Origin: SABI01 sp028532915
Lineage (GTDB): Bacteria; Spirochaetota; Spirochaetia; Sphaerochaetales; Sphaerochaetaceae
Reading direction: 5' to 3'
Assembly (NCBI GenBank): GCA_963677225.1
Contig: OY781923.1
Span: 124,001-188,000, forward strand
Length of the DNA: 64,000 bases
Of this stretch, positions 42,752 to 51,134 are shown piece by piece (the stretch's first letter is position 1; each line of letters opens with the position of its first letter). Under the pieces are notes generated by a model. That model was not told where the DNA came from and did not search any database. It was given only the letters and a program-made list of their open reading frames with translations. A program made the position numbers and the translations under genes.

Positions 42752-43819
42752 TTAACCTACCGTGATTTTCCTGCTATTTTCACACACAACATACAATAAT
42801 TCTATCAGATTTCTATAATCGGAAAGAGAAGAGACTCCGCAGTGAGAATGCGCGTAGCGTACCGGAACACCTACTACGATGCTTTTCACTCCACGATTGG
42901 AAAGAGCAATTTTCATCGCATCAGTGCCGCCTCCCTTCCTCACGCTCTTCTGAATCGGGATATCATAGTCGCGCGCAACGGAATCTACATACGACAGGAT
43001 CTCGGGATTTCCGATGTGTGTCGGATCGAAAATCCTCACATGAGCACCCTTGGAAACACAGGTCTGAGGCCTCTTTGGACCGCGGGGCATATCATCTGCC
43101 GGCGCCCCCTCCACAATGAAAGCGATATCGGCTTTGATGTAGTTGGAGAGTATCGATGCACCGCGTACTCCGACCTCTTCCTGAACGGTGAAAGCGAATT
43201 TTACGGTCGCCCCTATCGGATAGGATGCAATCTTATGTGCCAGTTCTATCAGCGTCGCGACACCGAGTCTGTCGTCAAAGGCTTTTCCCATGATGATCTC
43301 ATTGAAAGGTGAATAAACGAAGGGAGTGAACGCAACGGCGATATTGCCGATCTCTATGTTGAAATCATCCCGGACACTCTGGTCATTCATTGCTCCGATA
43401 TCTATGAACAGGTCGTCGATATCCGGGACGGAAGGAACCGTACCCGCTTTCAGAAAATGGGGAGAGATCTGTCCGAAGACTCCTCTGACCTTTTCACCTC
43501 TGGAATTGACAATATCGACAGGAGAAGAAGGAAGAGTCAGAGTATTCCATCGCCCGATCATCGAGACTTTCAAAAAGCCTTCCGGAAGAATATCACTCAC
43601 GATGAATCCCACCTCATCCATATGTGCGGCGAACAAGATCGTCAGAGGGTTCGGATCTTTTCCCGGTATAACGGCGACAAGGTTTCCGCCGTTATCTTTC
43701 TCTACTGCTACCGAATCAGGAAGCTGAGACCGGACGATAGAAGCGACATCATCTTCATAGCCGCTTACACCGCCGCATTCGCTCAGATTTCTTATCAGGG
43801 AAATTGAAGGTTCTTTCAT
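42752..43819 (-). CDS. M42 family metallopeptidase
   Basis: 355 residues, a cytoplasmic two-metal aminopeptidase of the M42 (FrvX/TET) family. Metal ligands are visible: AAHMDEVGFIV (His, Asp), GKAFDDRLGV (bridging Asp), TVQEEVGVRGA (catalytic Glu pair), VEGAPADD and the C-terminal AHSHCGVSSLSD (His). These proteins usually form dodecamers that trim peptides. No ribosome site is visible before the ATG; a promoter only a few bases upstream suggests a nearly leaderless mRNA. Confidence 0.93.
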   Translation of the reverse strand: MKEPSISLIRNLSECGGVSGYEDDVASIVRSQLPDSVAVEKDNGGNLVAVIPGKDPNPLTILFAAHMDEVGFIVSDILPEGFLKVSMIGRWNTLTLPSSPVDIVNSRGEKVRGVFGQISPHFLKAGTVPSVPDIDDLFIDIGAMNDQSVRDDFNIEIGNIAVAFTPFVYSPFNEIIMGKAFDDRLGVATLIELAHKIASYPIGATVKFAFTVQEEVGVRGASILSNYIKADIAFIVEGAPADDMPRGPKRPQTCVSKGAHVRIFDPTHIGNPEILSYVDSVARDYDIPIQKSVRKGGGTDAMKIALSNRGVKSIVVGVPVRYAHSHCGVSSLSDYRNLIELLYVVCENSRKITVG

Positions 43820-43827
43820 ATCATCAG

Positions 43828-43856
43828 AGTATATAAACGGGTCACTCCCTACGCAA
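43828..43856 (-). promoter_or_regulatory. Putative promoter of the M42 peptidase, near-leaderless
   Basis: On the minus strand TTGCGT (43856-43851), 17-base spacer, TATACT (43833-43828), then eight bases to the ATG at 43819, predicting a two-base leader. The -35 lies in the loop of the gdhA terminator. Confidence 0.4.
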
Positions 43857-43868
43857 GAGAGTGACCCG
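43835..43868 (-). terminator. Putative terminator of gdhA
   Basis: CGGGTCACTC pairs perfectly with GAGTGACCCG (ten pairs) around an 11-base loop; on the minus strand TTTATAT follows. It lies 30 bases past the gdhA stop. Confidence 0.7.
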
Positions 43869-43897
43869 CGATTTATATAAATAAATCTCGATAGGAT

Positions 43898-45235
43898 TTA
43901 ATATCCGAGATCCAGCATCGCGTCGGCGACCTTCTTGAACCCGGCGATATTCGCACCGCGGACGTAGTTGATATACCCGTCGGATTCTGTACCGTGTTCT
44001 ATACATGATGAGTGAATGCTTTTCATGATCGTATGAAGTTTCGCATCGACTTCCTCTTCACTCCAGCTGAGCTTCATCGCATTCTGAGACATCTCGAGTC
44101 CTGAAACGGCAACCCCGCCGGCATTTGCGGCTTTCCCGGGACCGAACGGTATCTTCTGATTCAAAATGAATGTTACGGCGTCTGCAGTACAGCCCATATT
44201 CGATGTCTCGACGACGTATTTGACACCGTTTGCAACTAGAGTCTTCGCATCATCAAGGTTCAGTTCGTTCTGTATCGCACAGGGGAATGCCATATCGACT
44301 TTCACTTCCCAGGGTTTCCTGTTCGGAATAAATTTCGCATTGAACCGCTTCGCATAGGGAGCGACCACATCGTTGTTGCTGTTACGGAGAGCGACCATGT
44401 AGGCCCACTTCTCGGGAGTATTCACACCTTCCTCGTCAAGGATATACCCGTCGGGACCGCTGATTGTAACAACCTTGGCTCCGAGCATCGATGCCTTCAT
44501 CGCAGCACCCCATGCCACATTACCGAAGCCGCTGATCGCCACCCGCTTTCCTTCGAAAGTGTCGCCGTGGGCCTTCACCATCTCCTCGGCGAAGTACATC
44601 GAACCGAAACCTGTCGCTTCCGGTCTGATCAGAGAACCGCCCCAGGATCGACCTTTACCGGTAAGGACCCCGGTATTCTCCGCCTGAAGCCGTTTGTACT
44701 GGCCGTACAGATATCCGATTTCTCTGGCCCCGACTCCGATATCACCGGCAGGGACGTCCGTATTCGGACCGATATACTTCTGAAGTTCCGTCATGAAAGA
44801 ACGGCAGAACCGGAGGATCTCGTTATCGCTCTTTCCGCGGGGATTGAAATCGGAACCACCCTTACCTCCGCCCAGAGGCAGCGTTGTCAGACTGTTTTTG
44901 AAAGTCTGTTCGAATCCGAGGAACTTCAACGAACCCAATGTCACACTTGCATGGAATCTGAGACCGCCCTTATAGGGACCGAGTGCGTTGTTGAACTGAA
45001 CACGATATCCTCTGTTGACCTGAACATCACCGTTATCATCTTCCCATTCTACTTTGAAACTGTAGACTCTATCGGGTTCGGTGATCCTCTCGAGGATCTT
45101 GGCGTGAACGTATGCAGGATTATCATTGACTACATCAATGATCGACTCCACCACTTCCCTGGCGGCCTGAATGAACTCAGGTTCGGCGGGATTCTTTCTT
45201 TCCAAATCAGCCATAAACTCATCTAAGCGATACAT
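43898..45235 (-). CDS. gdhA: Glutamate dehydrogenase
   Basis: Interconverts 2-oxoglutarate plus ammonia and glutamate. 445 residues from the ATG at 45235 (GGAGG seven bases upstream; the in-frame extension to 45274 falls in the leader). Motifs of the hexameric small-type enzyme: PLGGGKGGSDFNPRGKSDNEI (substrate Lys residues), DVPAGDIGVGAREIGYLYGQYKR, a dinucleotide fold with ISGFGNVAWGAA, and NAGGVAVSGLEMSQN. Its similarity is to NADP-type assimilatory enzymes, but coenzyme preference is not certain from sequence. Confidence 0.96.
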   Translation of the reverse strand: MYRLDEFMADLERKNPAEPEFIQAAREVVESIIDVVNDNPAYVHAKILERITEPDRVYSFKVEWEDDNGDVQVNRGYRVQFNNALGPYKGGLRFHASVTLGSLKFLGFEQTFKNSLTTLPLGGGKGGSDFNPRGKSDNEILRFCRSFMTELQKYIGPNTDVPAGDIGVGAREIGYLYGQYKRLQAENTGVLTGKGRSWGGSLIRPEATGFGSMYFAEEMVKAHGDTFEGKRVAISGFGNVAWGAAMKASMLGAKVVTISGPDGYILDEEGVNTPEKWAYMVALRNSNNDVVAPYAKRFNAKFIPNRKPWEVKVDMAFPCAIQNELNLDDAKTLVANGVKYVVETSNMGCTADAVTFILNQKIPFGPGKAANAGGVAVSGLEMSQNAMKLSWSEEEVDAKLHTIMKSIHSSCIEHGTESDGYINYVRGANIAGFKKVADAMLDLGY

Positions 45236-45286
45236 AATAACCTCCGATCTAATCGCATCCACGCATTCCATCAACTGGTTCAGGTG

Positions 45287-45298
45287 GTATGGTCATAC
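45287..45298 (-). promoter_or_regulatory. Palindrome at the gdhA start of transcription
   Basis: GTATG-GT-CATAC overlaps the -10 and the expected +1 of gdhA; a possible repressor site. Confidence 0.35.
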
Positions 45299-45323
45299 TA
45301 CTTCTCTAAAGTTTCCATGTCAA
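45295..45323 (-). promoter_or_regulatory. Promoter of gdhA
   Basis: On the minus strand a consensus TTGACA (45323-45318), 17-base spacer, TAGTAT (45300-45295), leaving a leader of about 50 bases. Confidence 0.65.
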
Positions 45324-45485
45324 TCATAAAATAATGATTACTACAAAATTTTTATCTTTTTTTTTGCTATACCAAAATTATTTTCATAATTTTTATATAT
45401 ATGATAATTTCAGAAATTAAGAATAATAAACAAAACTAATTTATCAGTAGTGTACTCCCCTGATAGTGTGCTATCCTGTATATCT

Positions 45486-48461
45486 ATGAGAAGACTATTG
45501 AGTAACCGGGACCCGTTCGGGAATCTGATGCAACTGCATATCTATAAAATGATCCTCATCTGCAGTGACTACGACCAGTTCCTCATTGAAGAGGATGGAA
45601 GAGTCGAAGAAGAGCTGTTTCACGAATATACGCAGCTCGGGCTTTCCACTCCCCCGAAAATAACCTTCGCGAGAACGACCGAAGATGTGTTCTATCTGCT
45701 GGAATCGGGAAACTACGATCTGCTGGTGACAATGCTCGAACTCGGAAAGACAAGCGTCTCCGAACTGGCGCAGAATGTCAAAGAGCAGTACCCGAACCTT
45801 CCTATCGTGGCTCTCAGCCCCTCTCCGGGACACAAAGTGAGTGTCGATCTGAAAAAGAGGAACATTCATGGAATCGATGCGCTCTATTACTGGCAGGGAA
45901 ATGCCAATATTTTTCTGGCGATGGTCAAGATACTCGAAGATAAGATGAACGCGGAGAGGGATGCTCACTCCCCTGCCGAAGTCCCCGTGATCATACTTGT
46001 AGAGAATTCGGTACGATTCTATTCATCATTCCTTCCGATCTTATATACCGCCATCATCCAGCAGACGAGGATGAGCATGAGTGAAGGACTGAACCCGTGG
46101 GCGACAGCACTCAGGATGAGGGGCCGTCCTAAAATTCTTCTAGCCCGGAATTACGAAGAGGCGATCGGATTATATGAAACATTCAGAAATCATATTCTCG
46201 GGATCATCACCGACATTGCCTTCGACAAAGACGGTGTGAACGACAATGAGGCCGGTTTCAAACTCGCACGGCATATACGGGAGGAAAACAGCGAACTGCC
46301 GATCCTTCTTCAGTCGACAAAGGCCGAATCCGAATATCAGGCAGTACAGGAACACACCTCGTTCATCTGGAAACTGAGCCCGTCTCTGCTCACCGATCTG
46401 CGTCAGTATGTATTTCAGAATTACGGTTTCGGCCCCTTCATATTCAAGGATGTTCATACCAAACAGGAGATCACCCGGGCGAACAATCTGAGAGAACTGC
46501 AGCACACCCTTTCCGAGATCCCTCTGGAAACCTTCATTCTCCACTCCAACCGCAACGATTTTTCCCGCTGGCTCAAAGCAAGGAGCCTCTATTCTCTCGC
46601 AAACGTGTTCCGTCCTTATTCTGTAAGGGATTACGAGAACCCCGAAGAACTTCGCAGACACCTTGTCCAGATCATCAAAGACTACAGGATCAACCGCGGC
46701 AAGGGAAGGATTGCACAGTTCAACAGATACAACTTCGACGAAAGCTCATTCTTCAGCAGAATAGGATCGGGATCGCTCGGAGGAAAAGGAAGGGGTCTTG
46801 CTTTCATAGATTATCAGCTGAGAAACAGCCCGATCATCGAACGGTATTCGTCGATGTATCTGTCAATCCCGCGCACCATCGTCATATCAACGGATCTGTT
46901 CACCCAGTTCATGGAGGAGAATAATCTGCATGATGTAGTTTCGGCATCCCTTCCCGACGAAACGCTCCGCAGGATCTTCCTGTCAAAGAAACTGCCATCA
47001 GAACTCGTCATGGATCTCAAGGCCATACTGAAAACGATAAGGGTTCCCATAGCAGTACGCTCATCAAGTATGCTGGAGGACTCTCATTACCAGCCGTTCG
47101 CGGGGGTCTACGAAACATGCATGCTTCCCAACAAAGGAAATGACGATGAGAGGCTGAAAGCCCTGTGCGAGGCAGTCATCTGCGTTTATGCATCCACTTT
47201 CTACAATAAAAGCAAAGAGTATCTGAGAGCGACAAACCATATGGTTGAGGAAGAGAGGATGGCTGTGATCATCCAGCAGGTCATCGGAAGTGAATTCGGT
47301 GATTACTGGTATCCCAATTTCTCCGGTGTCGCCCGTTCGCTAAACTTCTACCCCGTAGGAAACGAGAAGGCCGAGGATGGAGTGGGTATGCTCTCTTTCG
47401 GATTCGGCAAGATGATTGTCGATAACGGAATCGCCTTCCGGTTCTCCCCCACATACCCGAAACGGAATCTGCAGTTTCTGGGAGGAAAAGAATCAAGCTC
47501 ACAGGAAACGTTCTACGCCCTCGATATGCAAAAGCCCTATCATCCTCACGGAAATCCCGAGAATCTGGTAAAACTTCCTCTGAAAGAAGCTGAAAAGAAC
47601 AAAGAATCGCTGAGACATATCGCATCCACCTATGACGAAAAGACAGGGAATCTGACAGACCAGATGAGCGCCGAAGGAAGAAAGGTCATCACGTTCAACA
47701 GCATCCTCAAATACAACACCTTCCCCATCGCGGCGATCGTGAAGGATCTGCTTCAGTTCGGAGAGAAGGTGATGAGCACTCCGATAGAGATAGAATTCGC
47801 CTGCAATCTGAACAGGGGAGCCGAGAAGAAACCCGAATTCAGTCTGCTGCAGGTACGTCCCATCGTCTCGGGATCTGAATCGGAGACCCTTGCCATCTCG
47901 GAAGAAGAACAGCAGGATGCGATCGTTCTGTCCCATCATGTCATGGGAAACGGACACAACAACGCTCTGAGGGATATCGTATTTGTCACACCCGATACAT
48001 TCGATCCTTCCAAGACCGGGGAGATGACGATGGAGATCGAACTGCTGAATTCCCAGTTCGCTTCACAGGAGAGAGAGTATATTCTTATCGTTGCAGGACG
48101 TCTGGGATCAAGCGATCCGTGGCTCGGAATACCCGTGGTATGGTCTCAGATCTCGCAGGCTGCAGTGATCATCGAAACAAGTCTTCCCGGCTTCCAGGTG
48201 GAACCGAGTCAGGGAACACACTTCTTCCAGAATATCACCTCGTTGGGAACTATCTACCTGACAGTGAATCCTACCTATAACGACGGAATCTGTGATTTTG
48301 CTGCAATGAAATCTTATCCTGTGGTCAAACAGACCCGATTTTTCACCCATGTCAGAGTCGAACAGCCGTTCATAGTGAAAGCCGACGGAAGAAGCAGGAT
48401 CGGGATCATCACCCCGACATACAGTCAATCTGATCAGTCTCTGCCGAGGGAGGCGAAATAG
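45486..48461 (+). CDS. Receiver-receiver-ATP-grasp protein (PEP-synthase-like N-terminal domain)
   Basis: 991 residues from the ATG at 45486 (MRRLLSNRDPFGNLMQ); a GTG at 45450 would add 12 residues, and neither has a ribosome site. Order: a receiver-like domain (about 20-140) whose phosphoacceptor position reads LLVTMLELG, without Asp; a second receiver-like domain (about 160-300) that keeps a candidate Asp in IITDIAFDKDG (about residue 243); then an ATP-grasp domain like the N-terminal domain of PEP synthase/pyruvate phosphate dikinase, with SLGGKGRGLAFI (about 430), PIAVRSSSMLEDSHYQPFAGVYET (about 523) and LLQVRP (about 785); then about 200 residues with GRLGSSDPWLGIPVVWSQI. The phosphohistidine and PEP-binding barrel domains are absent, so it cannot be a complete PEP synthase. 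I recall similar proteins in Bacteroidetes and spirochaetes; none has a known function to me. Confidence 0.85.
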   Translation: MRRLLSNRDPFGNLMQLHIYKMILICSDYDQFLIEEDGRVEEELFHEYTQLGLSTPPKITFARTTEDVFYLLESGNYDLLVTMLELGKTSVSELAQNVKEQYPNLPIVALSPSPGHKVSVDLKKRNIHGIDALYYWQGNANIFLAMVKILEDKMNAERDAHSPAEVPVIILVENSVRFYSSFLPILYTAIIQQTRMSMSEGLNPWATALRMRGRPKILLARNYEEAIGLYETFRNHILGIITDIAFDKDGVNDNEAGFKLARHIREENSELPILLQSTKAESEYQAVQEHTSFIWKLSPSLLTDLRQYVFQNYGFGPFIFKDVHTKQEITRANNLRELQHTLSEIPLETFILHSNRNDFSRWLKARSLYSLANVFRPYSVRDYENPEELRRHLVQIIKDYRINRGKGRIAQFNRYNFDESSFFSRIGSGSLGGKGRGLAFIDYQLRNSPIIERYSSMYLSIPRTIVISTDLFTQFMEENNLHDVVSASLPDETLRRIFLSKKLPSELVMDLKAILKTIRVPIAVRSSSMLEDSHYQPFAGVYETCMLPNKGNDDERLKALCEAVICVYASTFYNKSKEYLRATNHMVEEERMAVIIQQVIGSEFGDYWYPNFSGVARSLNFYPVGNEKAEDGVGMLSFGFGKMIVDNGIAFRFSPTYPKRNLQFLGGKESSSQETFYALDMQKPYHPHGNPENLVKLPLKEAEKNKESLRHIASTYDEKTGNLTDQMSAEGRKVITFNSILKYNTFPIAAIVKDLLQFGEKVMSTPIEIEFACNLNRGAEKKPEFSLLQVRPIVSGSESETLAISEEEQQDAIVLSHHVMGNGHNNALRDIVFVTPDTFDPSKTGEMTMEIELLNSQFASQEREYILIVAGRLGSSDPWLGIPVVWSQISQAAVIIETSLPGFQVEPSQGTHFFQNITSLGTIYLTVNPTYNDGICDFAAMKSYPVVKQTRFFTHVRVEQPFIVKADGRSRIGIITPTYSQSDQSLPREAK

Positions 48462-49132
48462 TCCCAGATAGCATCCTTGGGAGGAGGAGCGATGATCGAA
48501 ACTTTCTCCTTCCTGATCGGATGTACAAATTCTATCTTCCGGGCGTGCAGATGGATCTTTCCGTCCTTGTTCGTCCTGGCCGCTCCGTATTTGATATCCC
48601 CTTTGATATGCGAGTTCATGGCACTCAGCTGTGCCCGGATCTGATGGTGCCGGCCCGTTAGAAGCTCTATCTCCAGAAGGTAATACGATTTGGAAGCTCC
48701 GATAACAGAAAGGTTCATCCGTGCTTCCTTGCTGTTCTTCCGCGGCTCGGCAGTAGCGTACGACTTGTTCCTTTTCGTGTCACGGGTAATATAATGGACT
48801 ATGAGCGGATTATCGAACTGAGGGAGCCTGTCAACTACGGCCCAGTACCATTTCTTCACCAGTTTCTCATCTCTGAATAGAGCGTTCATCCGTACAAGAG
48901 CCTTCTCCGTCTTCGTATAGACGACGATTCCGCTCGTCGGACGGTCGATCCTGTGAGGAATTCCGAGAAAGACATTCCCGGGTTTATTATATCTTTTTCT
49001 AAGATAGTCTTTGACCTTGTCTGCCAGAGTGATATCTTCAGTGATATCTTTCTGAACAAGTTCCTTGGGTTCTTTATTCACTATGATCAGGTGATTATCC
49101 TCAAAAAGGATTCTCGGCCTAATATTTTCCAT
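48434..49132 (-). CDS. RluA-family pseudouridine synthase
   Basis: Converts uridine to pseudouridine in structural RNA. 232 residues from the ATG at 49132, with AGGAG upstream. Motifs: ILFEDNHLIIVNKEP (motif I), IPHRIDRPTSGIVVYTKT with the catalytic Asp (HRIDRPTSG), and LLTGRHHQIRAQLSAMNSHIKGD (motif III). No S4 domain. The target uridine cannot be told. Third gene after parE-parC (13-base gap), and convergent with the ATP-grasp gene, overlapping by 28 bases. Confidence 0.93.
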   Translation of the reverse strand: MENIRPRILFEDNHLIIVNKEPKELVQKDITEDITLADKVKDYLRKRYNKPGNVFLGIPHRIDRPTSGIVVYTKTEKALVRMNALFRDEKLVKKWYWAVVDRLPQFDNPLIVHYITRDTKRNKSYATAEPRKNSKEARMNLSVIGASKSYYLLEIELLTGRHHQIRAQLSAMNSHIKGDIKYGAARTNKDGKIHLHARKIEFVHPIRKEKVSIIAPPPKDAIWDYFASLGRD

Positions 49133-49145
49133 CTGACAGCTCCTA

Positions 49146-51134
49146 TCATCCTTCGTCATCGAAGGGGTCGATTCCGTTGAACAGAGAATCTTCGTCACCG
49201 TTCACGCTCTTGGGATCCTTCTCATTCTTGATCCGGATACTCTGTGCCTCTTTTGTCGTCAGGCGGACACCGTTAGCTTTTACCCCTTTTATGAGAAAAC
49301 GGGAGAAATAGGTTTTATCTTCAAGACTCTTGTATCCTTTTCCTTTCTTGAAGATGATCGTAATACGGGCATCTTCGAGTGTCGACAGGGTATACAGTTT
49401 GAAATTCCCCTGAGGAATCACATTGTAGGTCTTGTTGGTGATATATCGGGTTATTCTGAACCGCTTGATGAACAGATATTTCAGACTCTTCTCCTGATAG
49501 ATAACCGTGAATACGACTTTTTCCATCTCATCTTTATCTGCAATCGCCAGGTAACGGACTCCTTTACCGACGAACAGTTTTTCAGGCGCTTCGCATACGA
49601 AGTAGGTCCCGTCCTTTTGAATGATCAGAATCTTATCGAATGGAGAGACTGTGAGTTTTTCAACTCCCTTTCTCAGTCCGTATCCAAGATATCCGGTGGC
49701 ATCGTCATACTTCAGAGAAAGATTCCTCTGGGCCGCTTCACGCACCAGAACTTTCTCGAAGGACCCGATAGTAGTCTTCCGTTTCGAATCTTTCACGACA
49801 GGGTCATTTTTCAGCTCGCCGAGAAAGTTCAATGAGTATTCGATGATATGGTTCAGATGATACTCTATTTCTTTCAGTCTCTGATGAATGTGCTCTATCT
49901 CCTGCTCATTCTTCTCGATATCAAACAGACTTATCCTTCTTATGGGAATTTTCAGCAGACGCTGAACATCTTCGATCGTGATTTTTCGGATCAGCTGGTC
50001 TGAGAAGGGAGTGAAACCGGTTATGACAGCTTTATCGACTGCTTCCTGACTCTTCTTTGTCTCGATTCTTTTATAGATTCTCTCCTCCACGAAGATTCTC
50101 TCGAGTGTCCTGTAATGGAGAGTATCATTAAGCTGTTCTCTCTCAAGTTCGAGTTCGCGTCTGAGAATCCCGACGAGAGAACCGGAACTGTAATCGATGA
50201 TTTCCGATATGGAGAGAACTTTGGGCATATTGTCCACTATCACCAGAGGGTTGACCGAGATCGACTGCTCGCAGGCAGTGAACGCATACAACGCATCGAC
50301 AATATCCTGTGAATAGGTGTTTCTTGCAAGAACGATCTCGATATTCACTTTATCTGTCGTGAAATCATTGATCGCCGATATCTTGAATTTCCCTTTTTTC
50401 GCCGCATCTTCGATCGATTTGATCATTCTTTCGGTCGTCACAGAGAACGGAAGCTCCTCGATAATGATCCGCTTCGGATCCTTCGTGTTCAGCTTCGCCC
50501 TCACGAGAACCTTTCCTCTGCCGTCATCATAGGAGGAGACATCTATCAGTCCTCCTCCGATAAAGTCAGGATAAAGAACAGCCTTCTCGCCTTTGAGAGA
50601 ACCGATCATCGCATCGATCACCTCTTTGAGGTTATGGGGAAGAATCCTGGTCGACATCCCGACAGCGATCCCTTCCACCCCCTGAATGACTACTATAGGA
50701 ATTTTGGCCGGGAACGCTACCGGTTCCTTGTTTCTTCCGTCATATGAATCGATAAAGCTGGTGAGCTTCGGGTTATACAGTACTTTTTTTGCAAACTCCA
50801 GGACCCGGCATTCGATATATCTCGGTGCCGCGGCAGGATCTCCCGTCAGAGGATTTCCGAAATTCCCCTGACGGTCTATGAATAAATTGGCATTGGCAAG
50901 ATTGACAAGAGCATCTCCGATCGAGGCATCCCCGTGCGGATGGTACTTCATACAGTGTCCGACTACGTTGGCCACTTTATGGAATTTCCCGTCATCCATC
51001 TCGAACAGAGAATGTATGATCCTTCTCTGTACCGGTTTCAATCCATCCGCTATATCAGGTATCGCCCGGTCTCTGATCACGTATGATGCATATTCAAGAT
51101 AGTTTTCTCTAAATATTGATTCGGCATGACTCAT
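49146..51134 (-). CDS. parC: DNA topoisomerase IV subunit A
   Basis: Breakage-reunion subunit of a type II topoisomerase. 662 residues. Catalytic Tyr in AAPRYIECRV (about residue 106) preceded by HPHGDASIGDALVNLAN and QGNFGNPLTGDPAA; coiled coil near 350-460. The C-terminal part is short and lacks a clear GyrA box (QRRGGKG), which favours topoisomerase IV over gyrase. Its ATG overlaps the parE stop (TAATG), so the subunits are made in step. Confidence 0.92.
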   Translation of the reverse strand: MSHAESIFRENYLEYASYVIRDRAIPDIADGLKPVQRRIIHSLFEMDDGKFHKVANVVGHCMKYHPHGDASIGDALVNLANANLFIDRQGNFGNPLTGDPAAAPRYIECRVLEFAKKVLYNPKLTSFIDSYDGRNKEPVAFPAKIPIVVIQGVEGIAVGMSTRILPHNLKEVIDAMIGSLKGEKAVLYPDFIGGGLIDVSSYDDGRGKVLVRAKLNTKDPKRIIIEELPFSVTTERMIKSIEDAAKKGKFKISAINDFTTDKVNIEIVLARNTYSQDIVDALYAFTACEQSISVNPLVIVDNMPKVLSISEIIDYSSGSLVGILRRELELEREQLNDTLHYRTLERIFVEERIYKRIETKKSQEAVDKAVITGFTPFSDQLIRKITIEDVQRLLKIPIRRISLFDIEKNEQEIEHIHQRLKEIEYHLNHIIEYSLNFLGELKNDPVVKDSKRKTTIGSFEKVLVREAAQRNLSLKYDDATGYLGYGLRKGVEKLTVSPFDKILIIQKDGTYFVCEAPEKLFVGKGVRYLAIADKDEMEKVVFTVIYQEKSLKYLFIKRFRITRYITNKTYNVIPQGNFKLYTLSTLEDARITIIFKKGKGYKSLEDKTYFSRFLIKGVKANGVRLTTKEAQSIRIKNEKDPKSVNGDEDSLFNGIDPFDDEG

